This document shows, piece after piece, positions 6,912 to 15,379 of a stretch of DNA of 24,867 nt. Source of the stretch: Micavibrio sp. UBA1664 (GTDB lineage: Bacteria; Pseudomonadota; Alphaproteobacteria; Micavibrionales; UBA1664). Position 1 is the stretch's first letter, and each line of letters starts with the position of its first letter. Made by a program: the position numbers and the translations under genes. Under the pieces are notes generated by a model, which had not been told where the DNA came from, ran no database searches, and was given only the letters and a program-made list of their open reading frames with translations. The DNA lies in contig DCKW01000060.1 in assembly GCA_002320485.1 (NCBI GenBank), positions 1 through 24,867 on the forward strand, read 5' to 3'.

Positions 6912-8840
6912 ATGACCGCCCCTTTATGGACCCCAAAATCACCGAAACAAACACTTCTTTATAAATTTATGAGTGAAATGTCGCATGAAAATATGGATTT
7001 CACGTCATTTTGGCAGTGGTCTTGTGACAATATCGAGGATTTTTGGTCAAACTTATGGAATTTTCTTAAAATTAAAGGGCATAAAGGTAAAAAAACCATT
7101 GAATATGCCGAGAAAATGCGTGATTGCCGCTTTTTTCCTGAGGCAAAATTAAACTATGCTGAAAATTGTTTGATCAAAAGAAACGATACCGATGCGGTTG
7201 TGTTCTGGGGCGAAGACAAGATCAAACGGCGATTAAATTGGAACGAACTATACAATGCGGTTTCAATATTCCAACAATTTTTAGCGGAAAAAGGGGTTGA
7301 AAAGGGCGACCGCGTTGCAGGTTTTGTTGCCAATACTCCTGAGGCCCTTATTGCCATGCTTGCCACCGCATCACTCGGGGCCATATGGTCGTCCGCTTCT
7401 CCTGACTTTGGAGTACAAGGGGTTCTGGATAGATTTGGACAGATCGAACCGAAAATATTAATTGCGTCCGAAGGCTATTACTATAACGGCAAAACCATCG
7501 ATTGCATGCCCAAGGTCAAGGAAATATTAACGCAACTGCCCTCTGTCAAAGCAACCGTTATTGCAGAATATGCAAACACTGATCCCGATATAGATGAAGT
7601 CATGTATAAATGGTCTGATATACAGGCATCCTATACTCCGAAAGCAATAAAATTTAAACAAGTAGAGTTTGACCATCCGTTATTCATCATGTTTTCATCA
7701 GGAACAACGGGCATCCCGAAATGTATCGTCCACTCGCAAGGCGGTGTGCTGCTAACTCATATGAAAGAACATCAATTACATTGTGATATTTGGCCTGGCG
7801 ACCGCGTATTTTATTTTACGACATGTGGATGGATGATGTGGAACTGGCAAGTGACTGCTTTGGCAAGCGGCGCAACCCTGATGTTATATGACGGTTCCCC
7901 ATTATATCCAAGTGACGCCATATTATGGGATTATGCCGATGCGGAAGGTATAACCCTATTTGGGACATCGGCAAAATATATCGATGCGTTACATAAAAAC
8001 GGTATCCATCCTGCTCAGACACATAAACTTGATACTGTACGCACCTTGACATCAACCGGATCACCGCTCTCCCATGAAAGTTTTGATTATGTGTATGCCT
8101 CTATCAAATCCGATATTCATCTGGCATCAATATCCGGAGGAACGGATATTGTGTCCTGCTTTGTATTGGGTAATCCCATATCACCTGTCTATAGAGGGGA
8201 AATACAAGGTGCCGGACTAGGGTATGCCATGGATGCCTTTGACGAAAACGGCCATTCCGTCGCTCAAGGTGTCAAAGGTGAATTTGTATGTACAAAACCG
8301 TTTCCGTCCATGCCTGTATGTTTCTGGAATGACAAGGACGGTACGCGTTATCATAACGCATACTTTGATCGTTTCGACAATATATGGTGCCATGGCGATT
8401 TTGTGGAAAAAACATCGCATGGTGGCTGGATTATTCACGGTCGCTCCGACGCTACCCTCAATCCCGGTGGCGTACGTATCGGCACGGCGGAAATTTACCG
8501 ACAGGTTGAGAAAATACCGCAAGTTAAGGAATCGATTGCCATCGGACAGGAATGGGAAGACGATGTACGTGTGGTTCTTTTCGTGACAATGCAATCGGGG
8601 GAGGTTCTCACCGATTCTATCATAGGTGCGATTAAAAAACAGGTGCGGTCAGGGGCATCACCCCGCCATGTTCCCGCAAAAATTATCGCTGTGACCGATA
8701 TTCCCCGTACTAAAAGCGGAAAGATAACGGAGATTGCCGTCCGTGATATTGTTCACGGTAAAGAAGTCAAAAATCAGGAAGCATTGGCCAATCCTGAATC
8801 GCTTGCTTTATATAAAGATGTCCCCGAACTGGCAGTATAA
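6912..8840 (+). CDS. Acetoacetate-CoA ligase (acetoacetyl-CoA synthetase)
   Basis: Activates acetoacetate to acetoacetyl-CoA with ATP and CoA in the cytoplasm, feeding ketone-body or polyhydroxyalkanoate-derived carbon into central metabolism. The 642 residues match the usual length of about 650. It is an ANL-superfamily adenylating enzyme: an N-terminal ACAS-type segment with N-Y-A-E-N (81-85), a region S-L-G-A-I-W-S-S-A-S-P-D-F-G (154-167), the P-loop-like S-S-G-T-T-G-I-P-K (262-270), the aromatic motif around C-G-W-M-M-W-N-W-Q, and the C-terminal lysine motif R-T-K-S-G-K. The W-N-W-Q and S-P-D-F-G motifs favour acetoacetate over acetate as substrate. The ATG is preceded by AAGGA at 6 nt. 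The stop lies 4 bases from that of the convergent oxidoreductase gene. Confidence 0.9.
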   Translation: MTAPLWTPKSPKQTLLYKFMSEMSHENMDFTSFWQWSCDNIEDFWSNLWNFLKIKGHKGKKTIEYAEKMRDCRFFPEAKLNYAENCLIKRNDTDAVVFWGEDKIKRRLNWNELYNAVSIFQQFLAEKGVEKGDRVAGFVANTPEALIAMLATASLGAIWSSASPDFGVQGVLDRFGQIEPKILIASEGYYYNGKTIDCMPKVKEILTQLPSVKATVIAEYANTDPDIDEVMYKWSDIQASYTPKAIKFKQVEFDHPLFIMFSSGTTGIPKCIVHSQGGVLLTHMKEHQLHCDIWPGDRVFYFTTCGWMMWNWQVTALASGATLMLYDGSPLYPSDAILWDYADAEGITLFGTSAKYIDALHKNGIHPAQTHKLDTVRTLTSTGSPLSHESFDYVYASIKSDIHLASISGGTDIVSCFVLGNPISPVYRGEIQGAGLGYAMDAFDENGHSVAQGVKGEFVCTKPFPSMPVCFWNDKDGTRYHNAYFDRFDNIWCHGDFVEKTSHGGWIIHGRSDATLNPGGVRIGTAEIYRQVEKIPQVKESIAIGQEWEDDVRVVLFVTMQSGEVLTDSIIGAIKKQVRSGASPRHVPAKIIAVTDIPRTKSGKITEIAVRDIVHGKEVKNQEALANPESLALYKDVPELAV

Positions 8841-8844
8841 TGGC

Positions 8845-9936
8845 CTAGGTGCTTTTTAAAAACGGATAATCCGTATATCCTTCTGCGCCGCCGCCATAAT
8901 AAGTATCAGTGCGGTCAGGGTTAAAGGCTGCGCCGGTTTTTAAACGGTAGGGCAAATCAGGATTGGCGATAAAAGGCTTACCGAACGCTATTGCATCGGC
9001 AAAGCCGCTATTCACGGCGACTGTTGCATCAATCAAATTATAATCGCCGTTTGCAATGTAAAAGCCGTCCCATTTCTCCCGCAAGACCATCACTGCGTGT
9101 TCATCTTCATTCCGTAACGCCGCATGCGAGAATTTCTCTACAAAATGCATATAGGCAAGGGAGTAATTATTCAATTTATCGATAATATAGGTATAATCCT
9201 CCAACGGGTTTGTTGCCTTCAGATCATTGGTGCCCTGTACCATCGGTGAAAAACGAATGCCGACCTTATCGGCGGGCATGACACCGGTCACTGCATCCAA
9301 TATCTCAAATAGGAAACGCGCCCGATTTTCGATATTTCCACCATATTGATCAGTTCGTTTATTTGTTTGATCCGATAAAAATTGCTGGATCAGATAACCG
9401 TTGGCGGCGTGGACTTCCACCCCGTCAAACCCGGCCGTAATACAATTTTGAACGGCCGTTTTATAATCTGAAATTGTGGATTTTATATCGTCTTCTGTCA
9501 TTTCCACAGGATCCGAACACGACTCAAAACCGTTTTCGGTAAAGGTCTCTGCCTTAGCCTTCACAGCAGAGGGGGCATGCGGTCTTGCATTGTCAGGAAG
9601 TAGAGACGTATGACTGATACGCCCGACATGCCATAATTGCAAAACGATCTTCCCGCCTTCCTCATGAACTGCATCAACGATTTTTTTCCATTGTGCCGTT
9701 TGCTCTTGAGTATAGATGCCAGGTGCGGCGAAATATCCCTTTCCCATCGGGCTGATTTGTGTCGCCTCGGTAATGATAAGACCAGCCGAAGCCCGTTGCC
9801 GGTAATAGTCAATGGCCATATCAGGCAAAATATCCGTTTGATTATCAGCGCGGTTGCGTGTAAGCGGCGCCATAAAAATTCGGTTTTTTACATCGATAGA
9901 GCCAAGTGTTGCGGCTTCAAATAATTTGGTCATCAT
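8845..9936 (-). CDS. Old Yellow Enzyme family alkene reductase (NADH:flavin oxidoreductase)
   Basis: FMN-dependent TIM-barrel ene-reductase that reduces activated C=C bonds, and often nitro groups, using NAD(P)H; the NemA-like branch serves detoxification of electrophiles. The 363 residues are full length for the family. Visible motifs are the N-terminal barrel strand with M-A-P-L-T-R-N-R-A (22-30), L-Q-L-W-H-V-G-R (99-106), and the substrate-anion site H176-x-x-N179 with Tyr181 in H-A-A-N-G-Y-L-I-Q-Q-F. These are followed by L-S-D-Q-T-N-K-R-T-D-Q-Y-G-G and the C-terminal G-K-P-F-I-A-N-P-D-L-P. Two adjacent ATGs (9934-9936 and 9931-9933) can both use the purine-rich GGATGAG upstream. It is convergent with the acetoacetate-CoA ligase and no terminator hairpin is visible in the 4-base gap. 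Confidence 0.9.
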   Translation of the reverse strand: MMTKLFEAATLGSIDVKNRIFMAPLTRNRADNQTDILPDMAIDYYRQRASAGLIITEATQISPMGKGYFAAPGIYTQEQTAQWKKIVDAVHEEGGKIVLQLWHVGRISHTSLLPDNARPHAPSAVKAKAETFTENGFESCSDPVEMTEDDIKSTISDYKTAVQNCITAGFDGVEVHAANGYLIQQFLSDQTNKRTDQYGGNIENRARFLFEILDAVTGVMPADKVGIRFSPMVQGTNDLKATNPLEDYTYIIDKLNNYSLAYMHFVEKFSHAALRNEDEHAVMVLREKWDGFYIANGDYNLIDATVAVNSGFADAIAFGKPFIANPDLPYRLKTGAAFNPDRTDTYYGGGAEGYTDYPFLKST

Positions 9937-10013
9937 GAAATCTCATCCTTTTTGTTTCTATGTTAGATATAACGACCCCAAAAAACATCAATACCATGGT
10001 GAACGCCACATAC

Positions 10014-10044
10014 AAAAAACCCCGCCTTTTACAAGGCGGGGTTT
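10014..10044 (-). terminator. Rho-independent terminator after the small lipoprotein pair
   Basis: CCCCGCCTT (10020-10028) and AAGGCGGGG (10033-10041) form a 9-bp stem with a 4-nt loop. On the minus strand it is followed by six T (10014-10019); on the plus strand by only TTT. It sits 33 bases past the end of the lipoprotein gene. Confidence 0.85.
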
Positions 10045-10076
10045 CAACAATACGTATAATCGCATTGTTTATAAGA

Positions 10077-10340
10077 TTAACGCATGTCGTTATTCATTGG
10101 TCTGTCGGTATCAACTTCATACTCTTCAGTGACTGTACGCTCGTTCATTGCGCCTTCAGGATTAATACGTGTTTCGCGCTCAACATTTACAGAGTCTCCG
10201 TCTGATTCACGTGTTACCGTAGTTTCAACAGTTGTGCCGTTTGGCATTGTACGTTCTGTCGTTTGCTCGGTTTGGTTGTCACAAGCGGCAACGCCCAGTG
10301 TCATAACAGCCGCAGCGGCCAATAATGTAAATTTATTCAT
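10077..10340 (-). CDS. Small lipoprotein, Thr/Glu-rich, unknown function
   Basis: An 87-residue product. The N-terminus is a lipoprotein signal peptide with lipobox L-G-V-A-A-C, so the mature protein starts at Cys20 and is lipid-anchored. The mature part is hydrophilic and rich in Thr, Glu and Arg (T-V-T-R-E-S-D-G-D near 41-49), with the phrase I-N-P-E-G-A-M-N near its end. It lies 15 bp downstream of a second lipoprotein gene and shares its layout; R-x-N/D-P-E-G-x-x-N occurs in both, suggesting tandem paralogues. AAGGAAG precedes the ATG. The pair is followed by a strong terminator. I do not recognise a functional family. Confidence 0.8.
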   Translation of the reverse strand: MNKFTLLAAAAVMTLGVAACDNQTEQTTERTMPNGTTVETTVTRESDGDSVNVERETRINPEGAMNERTVTEEYEVDTDRPMNNDMR

Positions 10341-10355
10341 AATATACTTCCTTTG

Positions 10356-10628
10356 TTAATAAGTTTTGGTTTTTGTAGTCGTTGATTTGTTAAACAAGCC
10401 TTCGGGATCCCGTGTTGTTTCGGTTGTTTTGACAGCCTTTTTCTCACCGTCGCTACCGTAATAAACATTGGTATCTGTCGTTTGTTTTACGTTAGTGCCG
10501 TCAGCATCTCTCATTTCAGTTGTTTTTGAATACTCGCCCGGCGGTAAATCTGTCGGGGAATTGGCATGACATGCGCCTAAGGCCAATGTTACAACTGCCG
10601 CTCCGACAATAAAAGCTGATTTTTTCAT
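10356..10628 (-). CDS. Small lipoprotein, Thr/Lys-rich, unknown function
   Basis: A 90-residue product. The signal peptide (M-K-K-S-A-F-I-V-G-A-A-V-V) ends in lipobox L-A-L-G-A-C, giving a mature protein starting at Cys20. The rest is low-complexity, Thr-rich and charged: D-A-D-G-T-N-V, T-T-E-T-T-R-D-P-E-G-L-F-N-K, then a T-T-T-K-T-K-T tail. It is first in a two-gene unit with the 87-residue lipoprotein. The R-D-P-E-G-L-F-N phrase parallels R-I-N-P-E-G-A-M-N in the partner; the tail is basic where the partner's is acidic. GAGAACG lies near the start as a possible ribosome-binding site. Envelope stress or wall association would be a guess; no function is assigned. Confidence 0.8.
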   Translation of the reverse strand: MKKSAFIVGAAVVTLALGACHANSPTDLPPGEYSKTTEMRDADGTNVKQTTDTNVYYGSDGEKKAVKTTETTRDPEGLFNKSTTTKTKTY

Positions 10629-10694
10629 AGTGGTTATCGTTCTCCAAATATTTCCGATGCAGGGCTAACACTATGAAATTTATTTGGTTCCATG

Positions 10695-10724
10695 AAAAAA
10701 CCCGCTTTTTTACAAGCGGGTTTT
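10695..10724 (-). terminator. Rho-independent terminator of rpsA
   Basis: CCCGCTT (10701-10707) and AAGCGGG (10714-10720) form a 7-bp stem with a 6-nt loop. On the minus strand six T follow (10695-10700); on the plus strand TTTT follows, so it may work in both directions. It is 22 bases past the rpsA stop. Its sequence resembles the terminator at 10014-10044. Confidence 0.85.
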
Positions 10725-10745
10725 AAAATTAATTTCTAACGGTGA

Positions 10746-12452
10746 TTATTTTTTGTCATCACCCAGAGCGGCGCCCAAAATGTCACCAAGAGAAGCACCG
10801 GATTCAGTCGAACCGTATTCTTCCATGGCTTTCTTGTTTTGCTCTTGCTCGTATGCTTTGATAGACAGACTTAATTCACGTGTTTTTGAATCGATCTTCA
10901 TTACTTTCGCGTCAACTTTTTCACCAACCGCAAAACGGTCAGGGCGTTGCTCGGAACGTTCGGCAGACAAATCTGCCTTCTTGATGTAACCGTTCAGTGC
11001 CTCGTTAACAGATACTTTCACACCACCGTTTTCAGTTTCAGTGACCGTACATGTAACAACGGCACCCTTGGCAACACCGCTTAAAGCACCCTTGAACGGG
11101 TCTTCGCTCAATTGCTTGATGCCCAAGGCAACGCGTTCTTTGTCAGCATCCATTTCAAGGATTTTGGCCTTAACCTTGTCACCCTTGTTGAATTGCTTCA
11201 AAACATCTTCGCTTTGGTCTTCCCAAGAAATATCGGAAATGTGAACCATACCGTCGATATCATCAGTCAGGCCGACAAACAAACCGAATTCCGTAATATT
11301 GCGGACTTCACCTTCGATTTCGTCACCGACTTTTTTGCTGTCGATGTAATCGGCCCAAGGATTGGGCTGAGTTTGTTTGATACCCAAAGAAATACGACGT
11401 TTTTCAAGGTCGACATCCAATACCATCACATCAACTTCCTGAGATGTTGAAACGATTTTACCTGGGTGTACGTTTTTCTTGGTCCATGACATTTCTGAAA
11501 CATGCACCAGACCTTCGATACCATCATCCAATTCAACGAAAGCACCGTAATCTGTAATGTTGGAGATGCGACCTTTGTAGGTTGCGCCAACAGGGTACAA
11601 TGTTTCTGCATTTTCCCAAGGATCATCTTCAAGTTGTTTCATACCAAGTGATACACGGCCGTTATCTTCATTAAAGCGAATAACCATGACATCAATCTGT
11701 TGACCCACTTTCAGGGCTTCAGACGGGTGGTTGATACGTTTCCATGAAATGTCGGTAACGTGCAACAAGCCGTCAATACCGCCCAAATCAACGAAAGCAC
11801 CGTAATCAGTGATGTTTTTAACGATACCGGTCAGAATTTTACCTTCTTCCATTGTATCCATCAGGTCTGATCTGGCTTCCTCGCGGCTTTCCTCAAGGAT
11901 AGCACGGCGTGAAACCACGATATTTCCACGGGCACGGTCCATTTTCAAAATCTGGAACGGTTGCGGAACACCCATCAATGCAGATACGTCACGGATCGGA
12001 CGGACGTCAACTTGTGAGCCGGGCAGGAATGCAACGGCACCGTTCAGGTCAACCGTAAATCCGCCTTTAACCTTACCGAACATAACGCCGGTAACATTTT
12101 CACCTTTTTCATGCAGGGCCTCAAGATCGGTCCATGCTTCTTCACGGCGGGCCTTTTCACGGGATAGAACGGCTTCACCGTTTCTGTCTTCCAGACGGTC
12201 AACATACACCTCGACAGGGTCGCCGATATTCAATTCGGCGCGCTGTCCGGCCAGACCGAATTCCTTCAACGGAATACGCCCTTCGGATTTCAACCCGACA
12301 TCAACCGTCACATGATCGGAGCTCAACGCCACAATCGTTCCTGTAACGACCTCACCTTCAAAATTTTCGTTTTCGCCAAGTGTTTCACCAAGAAGAGCGG
12401 CGAAATCCTTGCTCTCTTCTCTGTCTTCTAGTTTTGCTGCAATACCAGCCAT
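10746..12452 (-). CDS. rpsA: 30S ribosomal protein S1
   Basis: Largest small-subunit ribosomal protein; binds mRNA 5' regions and helps initiation on structured or weakly Shine-Dalgarno messages. The 568 residues match alphaproteobacterial S1. Six S1/OB repeats are visible, at about 33-100, 118-183, 204-272, 289-357, 376-444 and 461-530. Repeats 3-5 carry the strong pattern I-T-D-Y-G-A-F-V or I-T-E-F-G-L-F-V followed by H-V-[ST]-[DE]-[IM]-S-W. The first two repeats are diverged, as expected for the ribosome-binding ones. GAGAG lies 9-13 nt before the ATG. The gene follows cmk in the conserved cmk-rpsA order, with a 115-bp leader between them, and ends in a clear terminator. Neither aroA nor ihfB adjoins. 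Confidence 0.97.
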   Translation of the reverse strand: MAGIAAKLEDREESKDFAALLGETLGENENFEGEVVTGTIVALSSDHVTVDVGLKSEGRIPLKEFGLAGQRAELNIGDPVEVYVDRLEDRNGEAVLSREKARREEAWTDLEALHEKGENVTGVMFGKVKGGFTVDLNGAVAFLPGSQVDVRPIRDVSALMGVPQPFQILKMDRARGNIVVSRRAILEESREEARSDLMDTMEEGKILTGIVKNITDYGAFVDLGGIDGLLHVTDISWKRINHPSEALKVGQQIDVMVIRFNEDNGRVSLGMKQLEDDPWENAETLYPVGATYKGRISNITDYGAFVELDDGIEGLVHVSEMSWTKKNVHPGKIVSTSQEVDVMVLDVDLEKRRISLGIKQTQPNPWADYIDSKKVGDEIEGEVRNITEFGLFVGLTDDIDGMVHISDISWEDQSEDVLKQFNKGDKVKAKILEMDADKERVALGIKQLSEDPFKGALSGVAKGAVVTCTVTETENGGVKVSVNEALNGYIKKADLSAERSEQRPDRFAVGEKVDAKVMKIDSKTRELSLSIKAYEQEQNKKAMEEYGSTESGASLGDILGAALGDDKK

Positions 12453-12567
12453 AGTAATAGTCTCTCTTTCGAAATAAATATATTACCCGCATAGAGCTTG
12501 CACGGGGTCGCCCCCAGCCTGTGGATAACAGGGGTGTTTTAACCCGTATGCCATGCAATTGCAAGGG
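12453..12567 (-). promoter_or_regulatory. Possible structured leader of rpsA
   Basis: The 115-bp cmk-rpsA spacer holds several inverted repeats: AACCC/GGGTT (12541-12545 and 12565-12569) enclosing the palindrome TGCAATTGCA (12554-12563), CCTGT/ACAGG near 12518-12532, and GGGG-TCG-CCCC near 12504-12514. None is followed by a T run on the minus strand, so they are not obvious terminators. S1 autoregulates through its own leader in E. coli; a similar role here is inference. Confidence 0.3.
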
Positions 12568-13212
12568 TTAGTTGAGATTTTCTAAAACGGTGTGCAGCGC
12601 CTGCGCTGCATCAAGATCTGACGTATCGATAACTATTGCATCGGAAGCGGGTTTTAAGGGGCTTGCTTCGCGCTCTCGATCGCGTTTATCGCGCTGGTCC
12701 ATCTCTGCCAAAACCTGCCGGTAATCCGCCTCGATCCCGCGTGACATTAATTCTTCATAACGGCGGCGGGCGCGAACCTCCGTATTGGCAGTGATAAAAA
12801 ATTTGTTTGTGGCATCAGGGCAGATCACGGTTCCGCAATCGCGCCCGTCCAACACCGACCCTGCACCTCCGTTGGGCGGGTTGTTGGCCAATGTGCGTTG
12901 CAAGTTTTGCAGGGCATCGCGCACTTTCGGCAAGGCCGCCACACGTGATGCCATTTGCCCTACGCTGTCACTGCGTAATTTGGAATTATTCATCATGTCG
13001 GTTGTAAAACTTGTCGCAAGGGTGTCAGCAACCATAACAGCCGTATCTTCATCATCCTCAGGCGAAATCTCGCGGTCAAGCAAGGACAGGGCGACAAGGC
13101 GATAAATCGCGCCGGTATCAAGATAAAAATAGCCAAGGTGCTCGGCGAGTGCCCGTGCCAATGTCCCTTTTCCGCTTGCCGCAGGGCCGTCAATCGTTAT
13201 AATTTTTGTCAT
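12568..13212 (-). CDS. cmk: Cytidylate kinase
   Basis: Phosphorylates CMP and dCMP to the diphosphates with ATP, recycling pyrimidine nucleotides in the cytoplasm. The 214 residues fit the family. The P-loop is G-P-A-A-S-G-K-G-T (residues 9-17), followed by Y-L-D-T-G-A-I-Y-R for the CMP-binding region. The conserved D-G-R-D-C-G-T-V-I is near residue 122, where most homologues have Ile in place of Cys, and the Arg-rich lid R-A-R-R-R-Y-E-E-L follows. The C-terminal I-D-T-S-D-L strand is also typical. It lies 18 bp downstream of the GGDEF-EAL gene and upstream of rpsA on the same strand. Confidence 0.95.
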   Translation of the reverse strand: MTKIITIDGPAASGKGTLARALAEHLGYFYLDTGAIYRLVALSLLDREISPEDDEDTAVMVADTLATSFTTDMMNNSKLRSDSVGQMASRVAALPKVRDALQNLQRTLANNPPNGGAGSVLDGRDCGTVICPDATNKFFITANTEVRARRRYEELMSRGIEADYRQVLAEMDQRDKRDREREASPLKPASDAIVIDTSDLDAAQALHTVLENLN

Positions 13213-13230
13213 GCAATTGATATAGAGAGG

Positions 13231-15315
13231 TTAATTAAAAAAATCCAGTTTACCGCTATATTCAGTCGCAAATTTACGGAATTTCGCATCCGGAATAGGG
13301 GGGGAATAACGGTATCCCTGCCCGATATCGCATACTTCTTTAATGAGAATGTCTTCTTCCGCGCTTGTTTCAACACCTTCGGCAACCACTTTCAATCCCA
13401 TTGTCTTACACAAGGCAATGATGGTTTTGGTTAAAACAAGATTATCATGCTGTGTATCAATATGACGGACAAAAGCGCGGTCAATTTTTAATTTATCCAT
13501 GGGAAACCGTTGTAAATAGGATAATGATGAATATCCAGTCCCGAAATCGTCAATCGCGATCGGCACACCCATAGCCTGAATATCCTTTAAAATTTTTATC
13601 GAATAATCCGTATCTTCCATAAAGACAGATTCCGTTACCTCAACCTCAAGCTGTTTCGGTTTAATACCCGTATCAGCAATAATTTTTTCAATCTTGCTTA
13701 CAAAACCTTTTTCCAGAAACTGGTGCCCGGATACGTTTACCGCAATCGAAAGTTCACCAAGGCCATCATCGGCCCACGCCTTTGCGGTTTCGCAAGCCTT
13801 GCGCATGATCCAATCTCCCAAGGGCAGGATCAGGCCCGACTGCTCGGCAATAGGGATAAAATCGACAGGCGAAATAAAACCGCCACCTGTGCCGTTTTCT
13901 CCGATTTTCCACCATCGGATAAGGGCTTCCGCACCGACCAGTTTTCCTGTTTTGAAATCTATTTGTGGTTGATAGAACAATTCCAGATCCTCATTATCCA
14001 GCGCAACACGCAAATCGCGCAAAATCTGAAATCTTTTTTGAATATCCTCGACATAGGTACCGTCATAGCGTTTGGCCCGGTCACGCCCTTCGCTTTTAGC
14101 ACGGTTAAGGGCGATATCGGCACATTTCAACACATCCTCGGGGATGTCGCCATCCTCAGGCGAAATTGCCACACCGATGGAGCATCGAACCTGAAAATTT
14201 TCATCCATAATACGGATTGATTCCGACCGGAAAGCCTCGATAATCTCTTCGGCACGCTCTTCCGCCTCGTCAATACTGTTATTTAACGGCAGCATCACGG
14301 CGAATTCATCCTCGCCCGATCTGGCGACAATAGCGTTATGCGGGGCGACATCATGCAACCGTTTGGCAAATGCCTTTAGCACCTCGTCGCCGACAGAATG
14401 CCCCATTGTATCATTAATATCCTTGAAGTGATCGACATCCATCGTCAACACCGCATAGCGATCCATAAAATGATTTTCCGATTCAGCCAATGTTTCCTTT
14501 AATGTTTTCAAAAAGGATGTACGATTTGGCAATCCGGTTAACGTATCGTAATAGGCCAGTCGATTCACTTCGCTTTCCGCCATTGCCTTGATACGGCGGA
14601 TCGAATCCGCATTGTTGGTCATCAGGATATCTGCCGCCTCAATAGCACGACCAATTTCCGTTTTATCATGAAAATCCTTATCGGCCTTGGGAGGGTTTTC
14701 AGGATTACGGGTTGCCTCCGTCAGGCGGTTATACAGATAAATGATCGGATCCAGAAACCATCGTGACAAAGCGATAATCAAAACAAGTGTTACAAAACTG
14801 GAAAGCAACAAAACAATAATAATTTCAAGTTTGATTTGGCGCGCCATCTCAACCCTGATTCTGCTAACATCTATTTGTGCTATAATTGTATGCGATATCC
14901 CCAGATCGTCGGGATTATAAACAATTTCATAAATACCATCCGCCTCATCATAGAAGGCGTGCGGCTGGTCTACCGCCGGTGTAAGAGTGGTTTTTGCGCC
15001 GATCTGCCCCACAAGCTGATTGTTGATATTATAATAACTTAATCCTGTAACCGGCGTATCACGTAGTAATTTTGCGGCCGCACGTTCCGCGATAGGGGAT
15101 TGTGTCTGATCAAAAACCGCATCGGTTAATAAAGGTAACAGGCTATAACGGCCCAATTCCTCAATATCATATAGCCGGTCTTTTTGATATTGTGAAATCG
15201 ACATGGCCGAAAACAGCGCGTTCACCGCCAAAATAACGATGAAGAGGGCAATTGCCACCCGCCATACAAGACGACTACGCCATAAATTATTTAAAGATAC
15301 CTGCTGCCCCACCAT
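13231..15315 (-). CDS. Membrane GGDEF-EAL protein, probable c-di-GMP phosphodiesterase
   Basis: A 694-residue inner-membrane signalling protein. Membrane helix 1 (about 18-40), a periplasmic sensor-like segment (about 41-160), membrane helix 2 (about 163-184), a HAMP-like linker with coiled character (about 185-250), a GGDEF domain (about 251-420) and an EAL domain (about 430-690) follow in order. The GGDEF site reads R-S-G-E-D-E-F (332-338), with Glu replacing the second Gly, so cyclase activity is doubtful. The EAL side looks complete: E463-A-L, N527 in N-V-S, E562 in T-E-S, D589-D590-F-G-T-G, K610-I-D and E646 in A-E-G-V-E-T. Net activity is probably c-di-GMP hydrolysis, with the degenerate GGDEF perhaps sensing GTP; that is known for other such hybrids and inferred here. 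It is 18 bp upstream of cmk. Confidence 0.9.
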   Translation of the reverse strand: MVGQQVSLNNLWRSRLVWRVAIALFIVILAVNALFSAMSISQYQKDRLYDIEELGRYSLLPLLTDAVFDQTQSPIAERAAAKLLRDTPVTGLSYYNINNQLVGQIGAKTTLTPAVDQPHAFYDEADGIYEIVYNPDDLGISHTIIAQIDVSRIRVEMARQIKLEIIIVLLLSSFVTLVLIIALSRWFLDPIIYLYNRLTEATRNPENPPKADKDFHDKTEIGRAIEAADILMTNNADSIRRIKAMAESEVNRLAYYDTLTGLPNRTSFLKTLKETLAESENHFMDRYAVLTMDVDHFKDINDTMGHSVGDEVLKAFAKRLHDVAPHNAIVARSGEDEFAVMLPLNNSIDEAEERAEEIIEAFRSESIRIMDENFQVRCSIGVAISPEDGDIPEDVLKCADIALNRAKSEGRDRAKRYDGTYVEDIQKRFQILRDLRVALDNEDLELFYQPQIDFKTGKLVGAEALIRWWKIGENGTGGGFISPVDFIPIAEQSGLILPLGDWIMRKACETAKAWADDGLGELSIAVNVSGHQFLEKGFVSKIEKIIADTGIKPKQLEVEVTESVFMEDTDYSIKILKDIQAMGVPIAIDDFGTGYSSLSYLQRFPMDKLKIDRAFVRHIDTQHDNLVLTKTIIALCKTMGLKVVAEGVETSAEEDILIKEVCDIGQGYRYSPPIPDAKFRKFATEYSGKLDFFN

Positions 15316-15379
15316 TCTTAGTAGTGTGACTTATTTTATTTAAAAAAGAAATAACAAGACGTTAAAATTTTCTAAATAT

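Noticed and set aside
11809..12315. A 168-residue plus-strand open frame opposite rpsA.
   Set aside because: Shadow of a strongly coding gene; Ser/Arg/Thr-rich with no motif.
12541..12569. Terminator after cmk.
   Set aside because: The hairpin has a short 5-bp stem and no T run on the minus strand; listed only as possible leader structure.
13723..14220. A 165-residue plus-strand open frame opposite the GGDEF-EAL gene.
   Set aside because: Antisense shadow of a clear coding region, no start signal and no recognised domain.
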